Source: DAISVY01 sp036826635
GTDB taxonomy: Bacteria > Zixibacteria > MSB-5A5 > GN15 > FEB-12
Direction of reading: 5' to 3'
Assembly: GCA_036826635.1 (NCBI GenBank)
Contig: DAISVY010000007.1
Coordinates: forward strand, 124,001 to 188,000
DNA: 64,000 nucleotides
Shown here: one piece after another, positions 17,397-25,877 of the stretch
Position numbering within the stretch: the stretch's first letter is position 1
Layout of the letters: every line of letters starts with the position of its first letter
The notes under the pieces: generated by a model
Databases searched by the model: none
The model's input: the letters and a program-made list of their open reading frames with translations, nothing else
Told to the model about the DNA's origin: nothing
Translations under genes and position numbers: made by a program

Positions 17397-19299
17397 CCTG
17401 GTCGCCGGTCTGTTGTGTGTCTTTATTCTGACGGCGATATCGACTTCGGGGGCGGAACCGCCCGCTATTGAGGTCGTGTATCCCAAAGCCGATCAGGAAA
17501 TCAAAGCCGCAGACTCCACTTTTATCTTCGGTCATATTGGTGCGGACCGCATCGACCGGTCGTGGTTTCTTGAGATCAATGGGCAGCCGGTGGCCATTCA
17601 TCGCGACGGTGGTTTTATCGCTTTTTTACCGATTGTGCCGGGAGAGTTCGATTTTAAGCTGGCTCTTTATTCTAAGACCGACGTTACGAGACCTTTGACC
17701 GATACTACCATTAAGGTACTGGTGCCTGAGCCGCTGCATACCCTGTCCGATGACACGCTTCAGATAGTGGCTGATTACAACCCGCCGCATGGTGATATCG
17801 TCCTGACCACCGGTGACCGGCTTGAAGTCTGGTTTTGGGGAACACCGGGAGAGGCGGCCTGGTTTTCGGTGCCGGGGGCGATTGACTCGGTGCCGATGAT
17901 CGAAACCCCGCCGCGTGAACAACCTTTCTGGGGGGAAGCTGTTTTTGGAGCCGGGGCCGTGCCGGAATCGGTGTTGGTGGCCGGGATTTACAGCGGTTAC
18001 TATATAGTACCGGAGTCAGTCTCGGTTGTTGATGCGCATATTGTCTATCATCTGGCGGCCGTCGACAAAGTAGCCCGGGCGCGCCGATTGCTGGACGAAC
18101 CTTTTCGCGCTACTCTGTCTCAGGTATTGAAATATCTTGACATGGCCGACACCGTTTCGCGTCTCAGCGGTTACCGGGTCAGCCTGAATCATCCGGATTA
18201 TCCATTCGTCGTTCGAACGGTCGACTCCGTGCAGATCATGCGCCACGGACCTCGCAAGGGTTATTTTTCCATTTTTCAGCCGGAGGGGATCGACTTGATG
18301 GTGGTCAGTCGCGAGGGAGACTGGTATCGCACCCGCCTGTCGCATTCGCAATATGCCTGGGTGGACACGATGTCCGTAAAGAGACTGCCCCGGGGTATGC
18401 TGCCGCCGCGTTCGTATCTGAGTTCTATCCGTACCTATGGAGATGTCGAGAAACTGGTTGTGGAGTTTCCCTTGAAAGGGCGGCATGCATTTCGCGTTTA
18501 TGAAGATGACCTGCGGACGATACGTATCCAGCTTTTCGGTGTTACCAGTGATACCGACTGGATCCGTTACGATTTCTCGGATTCCCTCGTTGAGATTGCC
18601 ACCTGGTCGCAGCCCGAGGACGATTTGTATGAATTGCGTCTGAAGCTTACCGAGGATATCTGGGGCTATGATACTTACTATGTCGGTAACACGTTTTGTT
18701 TTCAGTTGAACAAACCGCCCGCGCGGGTGAGTACGTTGTGGGGTAAAACCATTGTGATAGATCCCGGTCACTCGGCCGACGACGGGGCGGTCGGACCCAC
18801 CGGATATACCGAGAAAGAGGCTAATCTCGGAATTGCTCTGGTCCTGGAAAAAATGCTGACACGTAAAGGGGCCAATGTCGTTATGACACGTTGCGACGGC
18901 AGCGATGTGCCTCTCTACGACCGTCCGGCCATTGCCAGGGCTCACCATGCCGATCTTTTCGTTTCCATTCATAATAACGCCGTGCCGGATGGGGTCAATC
19001 CGTTTACGAATCACGGTTCTTCGGTTTACTATTATCACCCGCACTCGATGAAACTGGCGCGCTCTATCCACGGAGAGATTCTGCGTGCGCTTGGGTTACC
19101 CGATCACGGTTTGTATTACGGTAACCTGGCCGTGGATCGTCCCACGCAATATCCGGCTATTCTGGTCGAGTGTGCTTTTCAAATTATTCCCGAACAGGAA
19201 GCCCTGTTGAAAACCGAGCGGTTCCGTCGCAGGATCGCCGAGGCTGTCGTGAAGGGACTGGAGAATTTCCTCAAGGAGTATGCTGATGTCAACCGCTAA
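17368..19299 (+). CDS. secreted N-acetylmuramoyl-L-alanine amidase (Amidase_3)
   Basis: Zinc amidase that cuts the bond between MurNAc and the peptide stem. 643 residues. Signal peptide at about residues 9-29 (INLVAGLLCVFILTAISTSG). A long N-terminal region (30-450) contains beta-rich modules, including an SH3-like stretch near 305-330 and an AMIN-like segment near 360-430. The Amidase_3 domain runs from about 458 to the end: VIDPGHSADDGAVG (His ligand), EKEANLG (Glu ligand), SIHNNAVPDG (His ligand) and LVECAF (catalytic Glu near 600). The ATG lies 29 bases inside the epimerase gene. Together the three genes make a muropeptide release and salvage set. Its 3' end overlaps the next small gene. 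Confidence 0.88.
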   Translation: MCWKNTSRINLVAGLLCVFILTAISTSGAEPPAIEVVYPKADQEIKAADSTFIFGHIGADRIDRSWFLEINGQPVAIHRDGGFIAFLPIVPGEFDFKLALYSKTDVTRPLTDTTIKVLVPEPLHTLSDDTLQIVADYNPPHGDIVLTTGDRLEVWFWGTPGEAAWFSVPGAIDSVPMIETPPREQPFWGEAVFGAGAVPESVLVAGIYSGYYIVPESVSVVDAHIVYHLAAVDKVARARRLLDEPFRATLSQVLKYLDMADTVSRLSGYRVSLNHPDYPFVVRTVDSVQIMRHGPRKGYFSIFQPEGIDLMVVSREGDWYRTRLSHSQYAWVDTMSVKRLPRGMLPPRSYLSSIRTYGDVEKLVVEFPLKGRHAFRVYEDDLRTIRIQLFGVTSDTDWIRYDFSDSLVEIATWSQPEDDLYELRLKLTEDIWGYDTYYVGNTFCFQLNKPPARVSTLWGKTIVIDPGHSADDGAVGPTGYTEKEANLGIALVLEKMLTRKGANVVMTRCDGSDVPLYDRPAIARAHHADLFVSIHNNAVPDGVNPFTNHGSSVYYYHPHSMKLARSIHGEILRALGLPDHGLYYGNLAVDRPTQYPAILVECAFQIIPEQEALLKTERFRRRIAEAVVKGLENFLKEYADVNR

Positions 19300-19549
19300 T
19301 GCTAATGATAATGATAAAGTTGTCCGCAAGGACAAGACGATCTGGCTTGTTTATCTGGCCGCCGCGATTGCGGGGATTCTGCTGTTGGCTGATGTTATGA
19401 ACATCACCGTGCTGGAAAAGATCAGTGCCCGGTTGGGAATAGGCCTTTTATATTCGGCGGTCGCTTTACTGATAGCCAACGGTCGGGCTTCCGGCATTAT
19501 TGCCAGTCTTATTTTGTGGGCGGCGATAATCATCACCTTTCTGGTATAG
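19286..19549 (+). CDS. small membrane protein, unknown
   Basis: About 87 residues from ATG 19286, chosen over ATG 19280 because AAGGAG (19273-19278) is then seven bases away. A polar, Asn/Asp-rich N-terminus is followed by three hydrophobic segments (IWLVYLAAAIAGILLLADV, IGLLYSAVALLIANG, and a C-terminal IIASLILWAAIIITFLV). I do not recognise a family. It overlaps the end of the amidase gene by 14 bases, so it is the last gene of that operon and may be an envelope protein. Confidence 0.75.
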   Translation: MSTANANDNDKVVRKDKTIWLVYLAAAIAGILLLADVMNITVLEKISARLGIGLLYSAVALLIANGRASGIIASLILWAAIIITFLV

Positions 19550-19585
19550 AAGTCGCAAACTTACGTTTGTTCCGACGTTGTGCGG

Positions 19586-20164
19586 CTAATCTTGATCGGG
19601 TGACGGGAAACCGGGATTGACCGGGGTGGTGCTTCGAACCGGTGTCGATTCCAGCGGGGTGAGCGGTTCCGCCACGAGTTCGTTAGCGAGAATGGCCAGA
19701 GCACAACTGTTGAGAGCATCCCAGAGACCACCCGGAAGGACGGTTTGTGCCCAGACCGTGTGTCGTGCTTTCAGGCTGTCGTCGAACTTGCCGCGGTAGC
19801 TTTTTTCCAGAGCTTTTTGCATGCGCCATTCGTTAATCTTCCAGTTGACATGAACGCTGATAAGCCACGCCCCTCGGGCATTGGGGTCAAGACATTCCAT
19901 GATCGACAGCAGATAGCGGTTTTCCTGCGTATACAAACGAAGCAACAGACGCATCCTGACCCCGGATTCCATCTCCGTTTCCCCCGGTTCGGGAGGGAAT
20001 ACTTTGATCCTGTCCATCCATGATTCCATTTCGCCGGGAAACGAAAAGTCCAGTTGTTCCAACCAATCAAGTAGTTCCTGCTTGACTTCATTGATGTCCA
20101 TCCGGGGCTGGATTTTCATCATTTGCTTCTTGATTGCTTGTTTGAATTCTTCCTTCCGGGACAT
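19586..20164 (-). CDS. hypothetical cytosolic protein
   Basis: 192 residues from the ATG at 20164, which has an AGAGAGG Shine-Dalgarno eight bases upstream; the frame is open further up to 20491 but that part overlaps the previous gene's end and has no coding character. Not recognised. The protein is mostly helical and charged at the N-terminus (MSRKEEFKQAIKKQMMKIQ), with several Trp (DWLEQ, SWMDR, VNWKINEWRMQ). The middle reads like a packed helical bundle, and the C-terminus (from about 165) is Pro/Thr-rich and probably disordered. No signal peptide or membrane segment. Converges with the small membrane protein gene. Confidence 0.7.
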   Translation of the reverse strand: MSRKEEFKQAIKKQMMKIQPRMDINEVKQELLDWLEQLDFSFPGEMESWMDRIKVFPPEPGETEMESGVRMRLLLRLYTQENRYLLSIMECLDPNARGAWLISVHVNWKINEWRMQKALEKSYRGKFDDSLKARHTVWAQTVLPGGLWDALNSCALAILANELVAEPLTPLESTPVRSTTPVNPGFPSPDQD

Positions 20165-20303
20165 TAGTGATTGCCTCTCTTGGGTATAGCTGTTCTCTGG
20201 CAAGAGTGCATAATATCTTATCGGAAGAAAGAGGCTATCAGTACAGTCTTTTGAAGATTGTTCCGAGGCTTGGCAGGATTCTTCGGGGAAAGATCTTTCT
20301 GAA

Positions 20304-20352
20304 GGGATAAAGCATATATGCCTTATCCCCCGGCCGGGGGCAATTCTGCCCC
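20304..20352. other. cluster of three palindromes after the beta-helix gene
   Basis: Three adjacent symmetric elements: GGGATAA..TTATCCC hairpin (20304-20329) with an inner GCAT/ATGC, the 14-bp palindrome CCCCCGGCCGGGGG (20327-20340), and GGGGCA-ATTC-TGCCCC (20337-20352). They overlap one another, so alternative folds are possible. Lying 55 bases beyond the stop of the minus-strand beta-helix gene, they probably end its transcript. No long T run is present. The remaining sequence from 20165 to 20406 shows nothing else I can support. Confidence 0.45.
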
Positions 20353-20406
20353 GTAAACTCGGGGGATAGCTCAATATGATATGCCGCCGCTTAAAAATCG
20401 ACCGGT

Positions 20407-22800
20407 TCAGGGGCAGCACGGCGGTGGACCGTTTCGGAACAGAAAATCGGCCAGATACACGATGTCGCCGATCGTAACGAAACCGTCGCAATCGGCATCT
20501 CCCGAGCCGAGCGGTACGGGGATATCCGAATAAGCGAAGTAAAAATCCTTGATAAAAATTAGATCCGCAAATGTGATTTCACCGTTGCCGTCGGCATCGC
20601 CACAAACGTAGAAATTACAGCCCACGTCCAGTGCCCCGAAGCGCTCTCCGCACTCGTTGTTTCCACGGGCACAGGGAGAGTAGCCCGAGAGTCGGTAGTC
20701 CCCCGCGGTCGTATCGCAAAACAGGGGATCGAGCGATATGTTGCCGTTGACGCCGAGTTGCGCCGCTATTGCTCCGGTCCAGTCACCGAGCGGGTGGCCA
20801 TAGATATCGGTACAGGTCAGAACCGGGTCGGGTCCGGACCCGACGCAATTGATCGCTTCGCTGCCCGTGTTGTAGGCGAAAATACAGTCGGCAAACTCGA
20901 TCTCGCAGTTATAAATAACCGCCCCGCTGCCCGAAGAAGCTTGGTTACCCGTCATTGTACAGTTCGTAATGTTACCGGTAATGGACGTAAAGAAAAAGGC
21001 GCCGCCCCGATGGCAGTTGTTGCCCGCGAACAAACAGCCGGTCATGTCGAGGGTGCCGCCTTCGCAATAGATTCCGCCGCCCTGGATGTAGCGGGAGATA
21101 ACATAATTGCCCCTGAACGAGCAATCGATGAGGCGGGGCGATGCATTCCAACTGTACAGCCCGATCCCGCCGACATCTCCGGCCAGAACGCCGCTATTCC
21201 TGTTGTCGATGAAATCACACTTAACCAGTTCCGGTGATGATACCCCGATGCAATACAGTCCGGCACCGCTACCGGCCGCGTTGGAGGTCAAAATACACTG
21301 ATTGAGACGGGGAGAGGCATTTTCGCAGTAGATGGCGCCGCCGGCCCGGGCTCCGTAGGTACCCTGACCAAGACCGAAACCATTGCGTATCGTAAAACCA
21401 TCGATAACCATCATAGAATCTTCGCCGGACCTGATCATAAAGCCTCGGTGCGGGTCGGTTTCATCGGCCTGGCAGTCAATGATCGTCAAGGCCGGTCCGT
21501 GGAGCGATTGTATCACCATCGGTCGGCCGTGAAGGTTGATATCGCGGTTGCCGTCGCCGGTGAAAACACCGCTCCCGACGTATATCGTGTCATAGTAGCC
21601 GGCGGTATTAACGGCGTGCTGGATGGTCGCGAAAGGATTAGTGGACGACCCGTCGCCGGATATATCGTCACCACCGACGGCGACATACCAGACATTGCCC
21701 ATCTCACAAAGAGGGTGATCTTCGAAATAATAACCCATGTCGGCCCGGCTGCCATCGGGGTCCTGCATTGATGGATCCCCGGCGTCAATACATGGAGAGA
21801 CCGAACACAGATTGAAATCGGTTGCGGAAACGTCGACAAGCAACGGATTGTTACTGATATTACCCGTCCCGGAATAATCCCAGCCTCCCGACACGCAGGA
21901 ATAGTTGACCGTGGCCGATGAGACGGAATCGGTGTAGATTTGCTGGTGTGTATTGCCCCACAAGATGGAGTTAATCACCGTAACGTGAGAATTATTACAG
22001 AAAATTCCGCCGCCGACTCCCTGTGCTTCGTTGCCGACAATGGTGTTGCCGATTATGGTCGGGTTGGCACGGGTACAATAAATACCGGCACCGTGTCCGA
22101 TTCCGGTCATACTTAAATAACCGAGAGCGCGGTTGTTTGCGATAAGGTTGTTGACAATAAGAGGGTTTGAATGTGAAACGTAAATTCCGCCGCCGGAGGC
22201 CGGAGCCATGCCGAAAGAGCAGTCCGATACGGTGTTATCAGTTATGATATTGTCTTTGATTTCGATTACCGCCTCGGTTTCTCCGCACAGGATACCGCCG
22301 CCCAGGGGGCTGGAGTTGTGATGAATATAGTTACGTTCAATGCAAGCCCCGGCGTAGTAGCAAACCACCCCGGCCGCTACGTTGATCGTATCGGTATTGG
22401 CGGTAATGATGTTATCGGTTATCCTCGGGCTTGAGCCGTAGCAATAGACTCCGCTCCAGCCGTTTCTGATAGTGAAACCGACAATGGCCGTTGTGGAGTC
22501 CTCGCCGTGCGTCAGTCGCATAACCGCGTCGGCATGACTGCCGTCGATAATCGTCGAAGAAATATAAGAGCTGTCCCCGGTCGTAAGGAACAGCGATGCC
22601 AGGACGATACAGTGGGTGTTGAAATTGACGTTTTCGTGATAGATTCCGGGTTGAACCAGCACGGTGTCGCCGTTGGCCGAACCGCTGATACCATTCTGGA
22701 TGGTTGTGTAGTCAGCCGGTACGTTCCGGATTGTCGCTAACGAAGAAGAGGCGAATACAAGCAGCAGCGAAACCGTAAGGACGAACAGGACGCGTTGCAT
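20407..22800 (-). CDS. secreted beta-helix protein with C-terminal dockerin-like module
   Basis: Extracellular or surface protein of 797 residues. Signal peptide at residues 1-22 (VLFVLTVSLLLVFASSSLA). Two right-handed parallel beta-helix stretches follow, each opening with a similar unit: IRNVPADYTTIQNGISGSANGD near 24 and a ThrIleGln-type ATIQHAVNTAGYYDTIYVGSG near 385. Repeated I-x-N-C/N-x-I-x-x-N rungs (NNLIANNRALG, TGCLFAGNNC) mark the helix. Residues 733-797 hold two EF-hand-like calcium loops (DADGNGEITFAD and DADCDGFVTIGD), each followed by a helix, as in dockerin type I. Such tails are common in secreted Zixibacteria proteins without a cellulosome. The 4-Cys end (PPPCCP) is odd. Substrate unknown; pectate-lyase-like folds often bind or cut polysaccharides. 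Confidence 0.85.
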   Translation of the reverse strand: MQRVLFVLTVSLLLVFASSSLATIRNVPADYTTIQNGISGSANGDTVLVQPGIYHENVNFNTHCIVLASLFLTTGDSSYISSTIIDGSHADAVMRLTHGEDSTTAIVGFTIRNGWSGVYCYGSSPRITDNIITANTDTINVAAGVVCYYAGACIERNYIHHNSSPLGGGILCGETEAVIEIKDNIITDNTVSDCSFGMAPASGGGIYVSHSNPLIVNNLIANNRALGYLSMTGIGHGAGIYCTRANPTIIGNTIVGNEAQGVGGGIFCNNSHVTVINSILWGNTHQQIYTDSVSSATVNYSCVSGGWDYSGTGNISNNPLLVDVSATDFNLCSVSPCIDAGDPSMQDPDGSRADMGYYFEDHPLCEMGNVWYVAVGGDDISGDGSSTNPFATIQHAVNTAGYYDTIYVGSGVFTGDGNRDINLHGRPMVIQSLHGPALTIIDCQADETDPHRGFMIRSGEDSMMVIDGFTIRNGFGLGQGTYGARAGGAIYCENASPRLNQCILTSNAAGSGAGLYCIGVSSPELVKCDFIDNRNSGVLAGDVGGIGLYSWNASPRLIDCSFRGNYVISRYIQGGGIYCEGGTLDMTGCLFAGNNCHRGGAFFFTSITGNITNCTMTGNQASSGSGAVIYNCEIEFADCIFAYNTGSEAINCVGSGPDPVLTCTDIYGHPLGDWTGAIAAQLGVNGNISLDPLFCDTTAGDYRLSGYSPCARGNNECGERFGALDVGCNFYVCGDADGNGEITFADLIFIKDFYFAYSDIPVPLGSGDADCDGFVTIGDIVYLADFLFRNGPPPCCP

Positions 22801-22861
22801 ACACGTTTCTCCTTTAGTTTGAGATATGATTGGATATATACTTCGTTAGCAGTACTTGAAT

Positions 22862-22922
22862 AAGATAACCACACTCCGCGATAAAGTCAAGCTTTTAGCT
22901 TGAGGTGGAGTGTGATTATCTT
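22862..22922 (-). terminator. nested long hairpin after the nitroreductase gene
   Basis: Outer arms AAGATAACCACACTCC (22862-22877) and GGAGTGTGATTATCTT (22907-22922) pair with one mismatch. Inside them TCAAGCT/AGCTTGA (22887-22893 and 22897-22903) form a second perfect stem with a 3-base loop. It lies 60 bases past the stop of the nitroreductase gene on the minus strand and ends in TTATCTTATT, so it probably terminates that transcript. Unusually long and symmetric for a terminator. Confidence 0.55.
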
Positions 22923-22982
22923 TTATTCTCTGTCGATTACGAGACCCGGCCGTGTTGACGGTCAGAACTCTTTCCGGCGGTT

Positions 22983-23720
22983 TCAGGGCTTGTGGCCGAC
23001 CGGAGCCAGATAGATGACGAAGTGGTCCGCACCGTCGAAATTCAGCACACGGTTCAGGTCGTCGTCGGAAAACGCTCCCACGGCGCAGGTGCCGCAATCG
23101 ATTGATTCGGCGCCAAGGTACAGGTTCTGGCAAACATGACCCGCGTCGAGATGCAGATAGCGATAGCCCCGTTCGTTATATCGCCAGGTCATGCGATAGG
23201 CCACCGCGACCCAGATGAAAGTCACGGCGCAGCTCTTTATGATCCGCTGGCCCAGGCAGGCCTCGGCACACCGGTCGGCCAGACCTTCGGTAAGGTCGAT
23301 TTCCTGAAGGCAATGTCGACTGGCGAGAAATCGGTACAGTCCCGGCTTGAGCCCCTCGACGTTATTTACCAGCAGGTAGGTTTCGAAGGCATGTCTTGCC
23401 CCCGCCGAGGGTACGGTGCGCAGGAAGGCCTGATCGGCCCGGGTTTTCTGGACGCCCTGGGTACACCAGAGAAGGTATGACAATTCTTCGAGCGAAAGCG
23501 GCTGGTCGGAATAAGCCCGACGGCTCCGGCGACGGTCGATAACCTCGCGCAGGCTCATCGTGCCCAGTTTAATGTCCGGCGGTTTCGGCAGGTCGATTAT
23601 CGGTTTGCTGTCGTCATACGCCTCTTCGAGCGGGGGGTGCGGTTTGTCCTCCATCTGGGCCGATTTCCCCATATTCTGGTACTTGGTCCCGTCCATAAAT
23701 TTTCGACCGACGCTATCCAT
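22983..23720 (-). CDS. SagB/ThcOx-type nitroreductase-family dehydrogenase
   Basis: FMN-dependent oxidoreductase of the SagB/ThcOx group, 245 residues. AAAGGGG Shine-Dalgarno precedes the ATG. The typical opening is present: IDLPKPPDIKLGTMSL, then EVIDRRRSRRAYSDQPLSLEELSYLLW at about 60-86, where the RxSxR motif binds FMN. TVPSAGARHAFETYLLV near 106 and LDAGHVCQNLYLGAE near 192 complete the flavin and dimer regions. In RiPP clusters such enzymes oxidise azolines to azoles, but no precursor peptide, cyclodehydratase or maturase gene is visible nearby, so this is probably a stand-alone oxidoreductase. Substrate unknown. tRNA-Arg lies just upstream. Confidence 0.85.
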   Translation of the reverse strand: MDSVGRKFMDGTKYQNMGKSAQMEDKPHPPLEEAYDDSKPIIDLPKPPDIKLGTMSLREVIDRRRSRRAYSDQPLSLEELSYLLWCTQGVQKTRADQAFLRTVPSAGARHAFETYLLVNNVEGLKPGLYRFLASRHCLQEIDLTEGLADRCAEACLGQRIIKSCAVTFIWVAVAYRMTWRYNERGYRYLHLDAGHVCQNLYLGAESIDCGTCAVGAFSDDDLNRVLNFDGADHFVIYLAPVGHKP

Positions 23721-23787
23721 GTTTTACCCCTTTGCACATACAATCAAACCACAGATATATTTTATACCAACCTGGTTCAATTAAAAA

Positions 23788-23859
23788 TACCCCCGTCAGG
23801 AATCGAACCTGAATTTCCGGCTCCGGAGGCCGACGCGTTATCCGTTACACCACGGGGGC
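23788..23859 (-). tRNA. tRNA-Arg (CCG)
   Basis: A 72-base cloverleaf on the minus strand. The acceptor stem is GCCCCCG with CGGGGGT (one G-U pair at the end), the D stem GTGT/ACGC, the anticodon stem TCGGC/GCCGG with loop CTCCGGA giving anticodon CCG, and the T arm CAGG-TTCGAAT-CCTG. The discriminator base is A; CCA is not encoded. A short T run (ATTTTTAA) follows. A TTGGCT-17-TATGTA promoter-like pair lies upstream on the same strand. Confidence 0.95.
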
Positions 23860-24105
23860 TAAACGACCGTACCCGCCGATGTCTCCCGGCAGGTACATAT
23901 TTGACTGCCCATAAATAGCCAAAACACGCGCGCCTGGCAACAGGAATCTGAACCCCAAACCTTCAAGACAGTCCCCAAACCGCAGGGGAGCACTTTTAAG
24001 ATTGCGCGGGATAACCGAATAGGTATCTTAGGAGCCTTGCTGCGGGGCCGTTACTGGACGCGGCAAACAACGAGAAAAATTTCCGACCGAGTAAGGATTT
24101 ATTCG
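23860..24105. other. 246-base intergenic region, no supported gene
   Basis: Lies between the minus-strand tRNA-Arg and the plus-strand proS, so it must hold both promoters. Except for a weak -35/-10-like pair for the tRNA I see no motif, repeat or T-box leader that I can support. Confidence 0.4.
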
Positions 24106-25824
24106 ATGCGATGGACCCAGACCTACATACCGACCCTGCGCGACAATCAGTCCGAGGCTGAGCTTATCTCCCACCAATTACTGTTGCGGGGCGGTTATAT
24201 CCGCAAGCTGGCCGCCGGGGTGTATTTGTATCTGCCTCTTATGCAGCGAGTTATAGATAAATTCTCGACCATCGTGCGAGAGGAGATGAACCGCGTCGGC
24301 GGTCTCGAAATAACCATGTCGGTACTCTGCCCGGCTGAGTTGTGGCAGAAGTCGGGACGCTATGATACGGTCGGCAAAGAGCAAATGCGGCTGAAAGATC
24401 GTCACGACCACCAGATGGTTCTCTGTGGTACTCACGAGGAAACGGTTACCGATCTTGTCGCCGGTGAGGTCCGGAGTTACAAGCAACTGCCGCTCAATCT
24501 TTACCAGATCCAGGTAAAATTCCGCGACGAAATCCGGCCCCGGTTTGGTCTGATGCGCGGCCGCGAGTTCATCATGAAGGACGCTTATACTTTTGATGCC
24601 GATGAGGAGTCTTTCATGGTGACCTATCAGAAGCTGGTCGACGCTTACTATGCCATATTCAGAAGAGCCGGGCTGGACGTGCTGAAGGTCGAGTCTGATA
24701 CCGGGGCTATGGGTGGCAAGGCGGCCCACGAGTTCATGCAACTGGTCGATACTGATGCCGGCGAGGAGAAAATTGCCACCTGCGAGGCTTGCGGCTACGC
24801 GGCCAACGTTGAAAAGGCCGAGTTCAGGGATGCGACGCCGATACAAAAAGATTCCGCGCTGAAGGACATGGAAACGGTTGACACTCCCGGGGCGGCGACA
24901 ATCGAAGAAGTTACCGCTTTTCTCAAGGTCGAGGCCACCCGACTGGTCAAGACGCTTCTGTACATAGCCGACGGGAAACCGGTCGCTGCATTGATCCGGG
25001 GAGATCGCGAACTGAACGAGATAAAGCTTAAGAACGCTCTTGGGGCTAATGAAATAGAGATGGCCGACGCCGGCGAGGTCGAGCGGATAACCTCGGCCCC
25101 GGTCGGTTTTGCCGGTCCTGTGGGGCTCAAAAACGTGACTATTCTGGTGGACCCGCTGGTTACCGAATTGACCAATTTCATTGTGGGGGCCAATGAAAAC
25201 GAGAAGCACATTATCAACGTGAATTTCGACCGCGATTTCAAGGCCGACAAGGTGGTGGAGCTGAGCACGGCCCGAGCGGGGGATTTGTGCCCGCGTTGTG
25301 GCAAAGTAATGTCGGTAAAAGACGGCATTGAGGTCGGCAACACGTTTCAACTGGGCACCAAATACTCGGAGTCTCTGGGGGCCAAATACCTGGATGCCGA
25401 GGGTAAAGAACGGCTTTGTATCATGGGTTCCTACGGGATCGGGATCACAAGGACGCCGCAGGCCGCGTTGGAACGATATCACGACGAGTACGGTATCATC
25501 TGGCCCAAGAACATCGCGCCTTATCTGGTCGAACTAATCCCGCTGAATATGAGCAATGAAGCCCAGGTTCAGACGGCGGAACGGATATACGACGAGCTTA
25601 CGGAAGCCGGAATAGATGTTCTGTGGGACGACCGAAAAGAGCGGGCCGGGGTCAAATTCATGGATGCTGACCTGGTGGGAATGCCGATCCGGTTGACGAT
25701 AGGCGATAAGTCGTTGAAAGAAGGTAAGGTAGAGCTAAAGGCCCGCTGCGAGGACAAGGTTGAGCGAGTTGCGGTGGAAAATGTCCTGGAAATGGTGCGC
25801 AAAATGGCTGACCGATTGAATTAG
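24106..25824 (+). CDS. proS: prolyl-tRNA synthetase, bacterial type
   Basis: Class II synthetase that charges tRNA-Pro. 572 residues from ATG 24106, which has TAAGGA eight bases upstream and starts with the usual MRWTQTYIPTLRD; the frame is open further upstream but that stretch is not coding-like. Motif 1 lies around LLLRGGYIRKLAAGVYLYLP (about 25-44), motif 2 around FRDEIRPRFGLMRGREFIMKD (about 140-160). The INS editing domain (about 215-390) is present, with EVTAFLKVEATRLVKTLLY and LKNALGANEIEMA, marking this as the bacterial rather than the archaeal type. The anticodon-binding domain closes the protein. Zinc-like CEACGY (about 226) and CPRCGK pairs are visible inside the insertion. Confidence 0.96.
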   Translation: MRWTQTYIPTLRDNQSEAELISHQLLLRGGYIRKLAAGVYLYLPLMQRVIDKFSTIVREEMNRVGGLEITMSVLCPAELWQKSGRYDTVGKEQMRLKDRHDHQMVLCGTHEETVTDLVAGEVRSYKQLPLNLYQIQVKFRDEIRPRFGLMRGREFIMKDAYTFDADEESFMVTYQKLVDAYYAIFRRAGLDVLKVESDTGAMGGKAAHEFMQLVDTDAGEEKIATCEACGYAANVEKAEFRDATPIQKDSALKDMETVDTPGAATIEEVTAFLKVEATRLVKTLLYIADGKPVAALIRGDRELNEIKLKNALGANEIEMADAGEVERITSAPVGFAGPVGLKNVTILVDPLVTELTNFIVGANENEKHIINVNFDRDFKADKVVELSTARAGDLCPRCGKVMSVKDGIEVGNTFQLGTKYSESLGAKYLDAEGKERLCIMGSYGIGITRTPQAALERYHDEYGIIWPKNIAPYLVELIPLNMSNEAQVQTAERIYDELTEAGIDVLWDDRKERAGVKFMDADLVGMPIRLTIGDKSLKEGKVELKARCEDKVERVAVENVLEMVRKMADRLN

Positions 25825-25877
25825 TTCATTATTTTGTTGCGCTGCAACGCATTTGTAGGTATCTTCTTCAGCTTGGT

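Noticed and set aside
18016..19071. 351-residue minus-strand ORF
   Set aside because: Opposite the amidase gene; shows no domain.
20165..20491. Upstream extension of the hypothetical protein to 301 residues
   Set aside because: The upper part overlaps the beta-helix gene end and the palindromes; ATG 20164 has a good Shine-Dalgarno.
23940..23985. tRNA-like fragment (GGAATCTGAACCCC)
   Set aside because: Looks like a T-arm complement, but no matching stems for a cloverleaf could be drawn.
24178..25482. 434-residue minus-strand ORF
   Set aside because: Shadow of proS in the opposite frame; the synthetase motifs show which frame is real.
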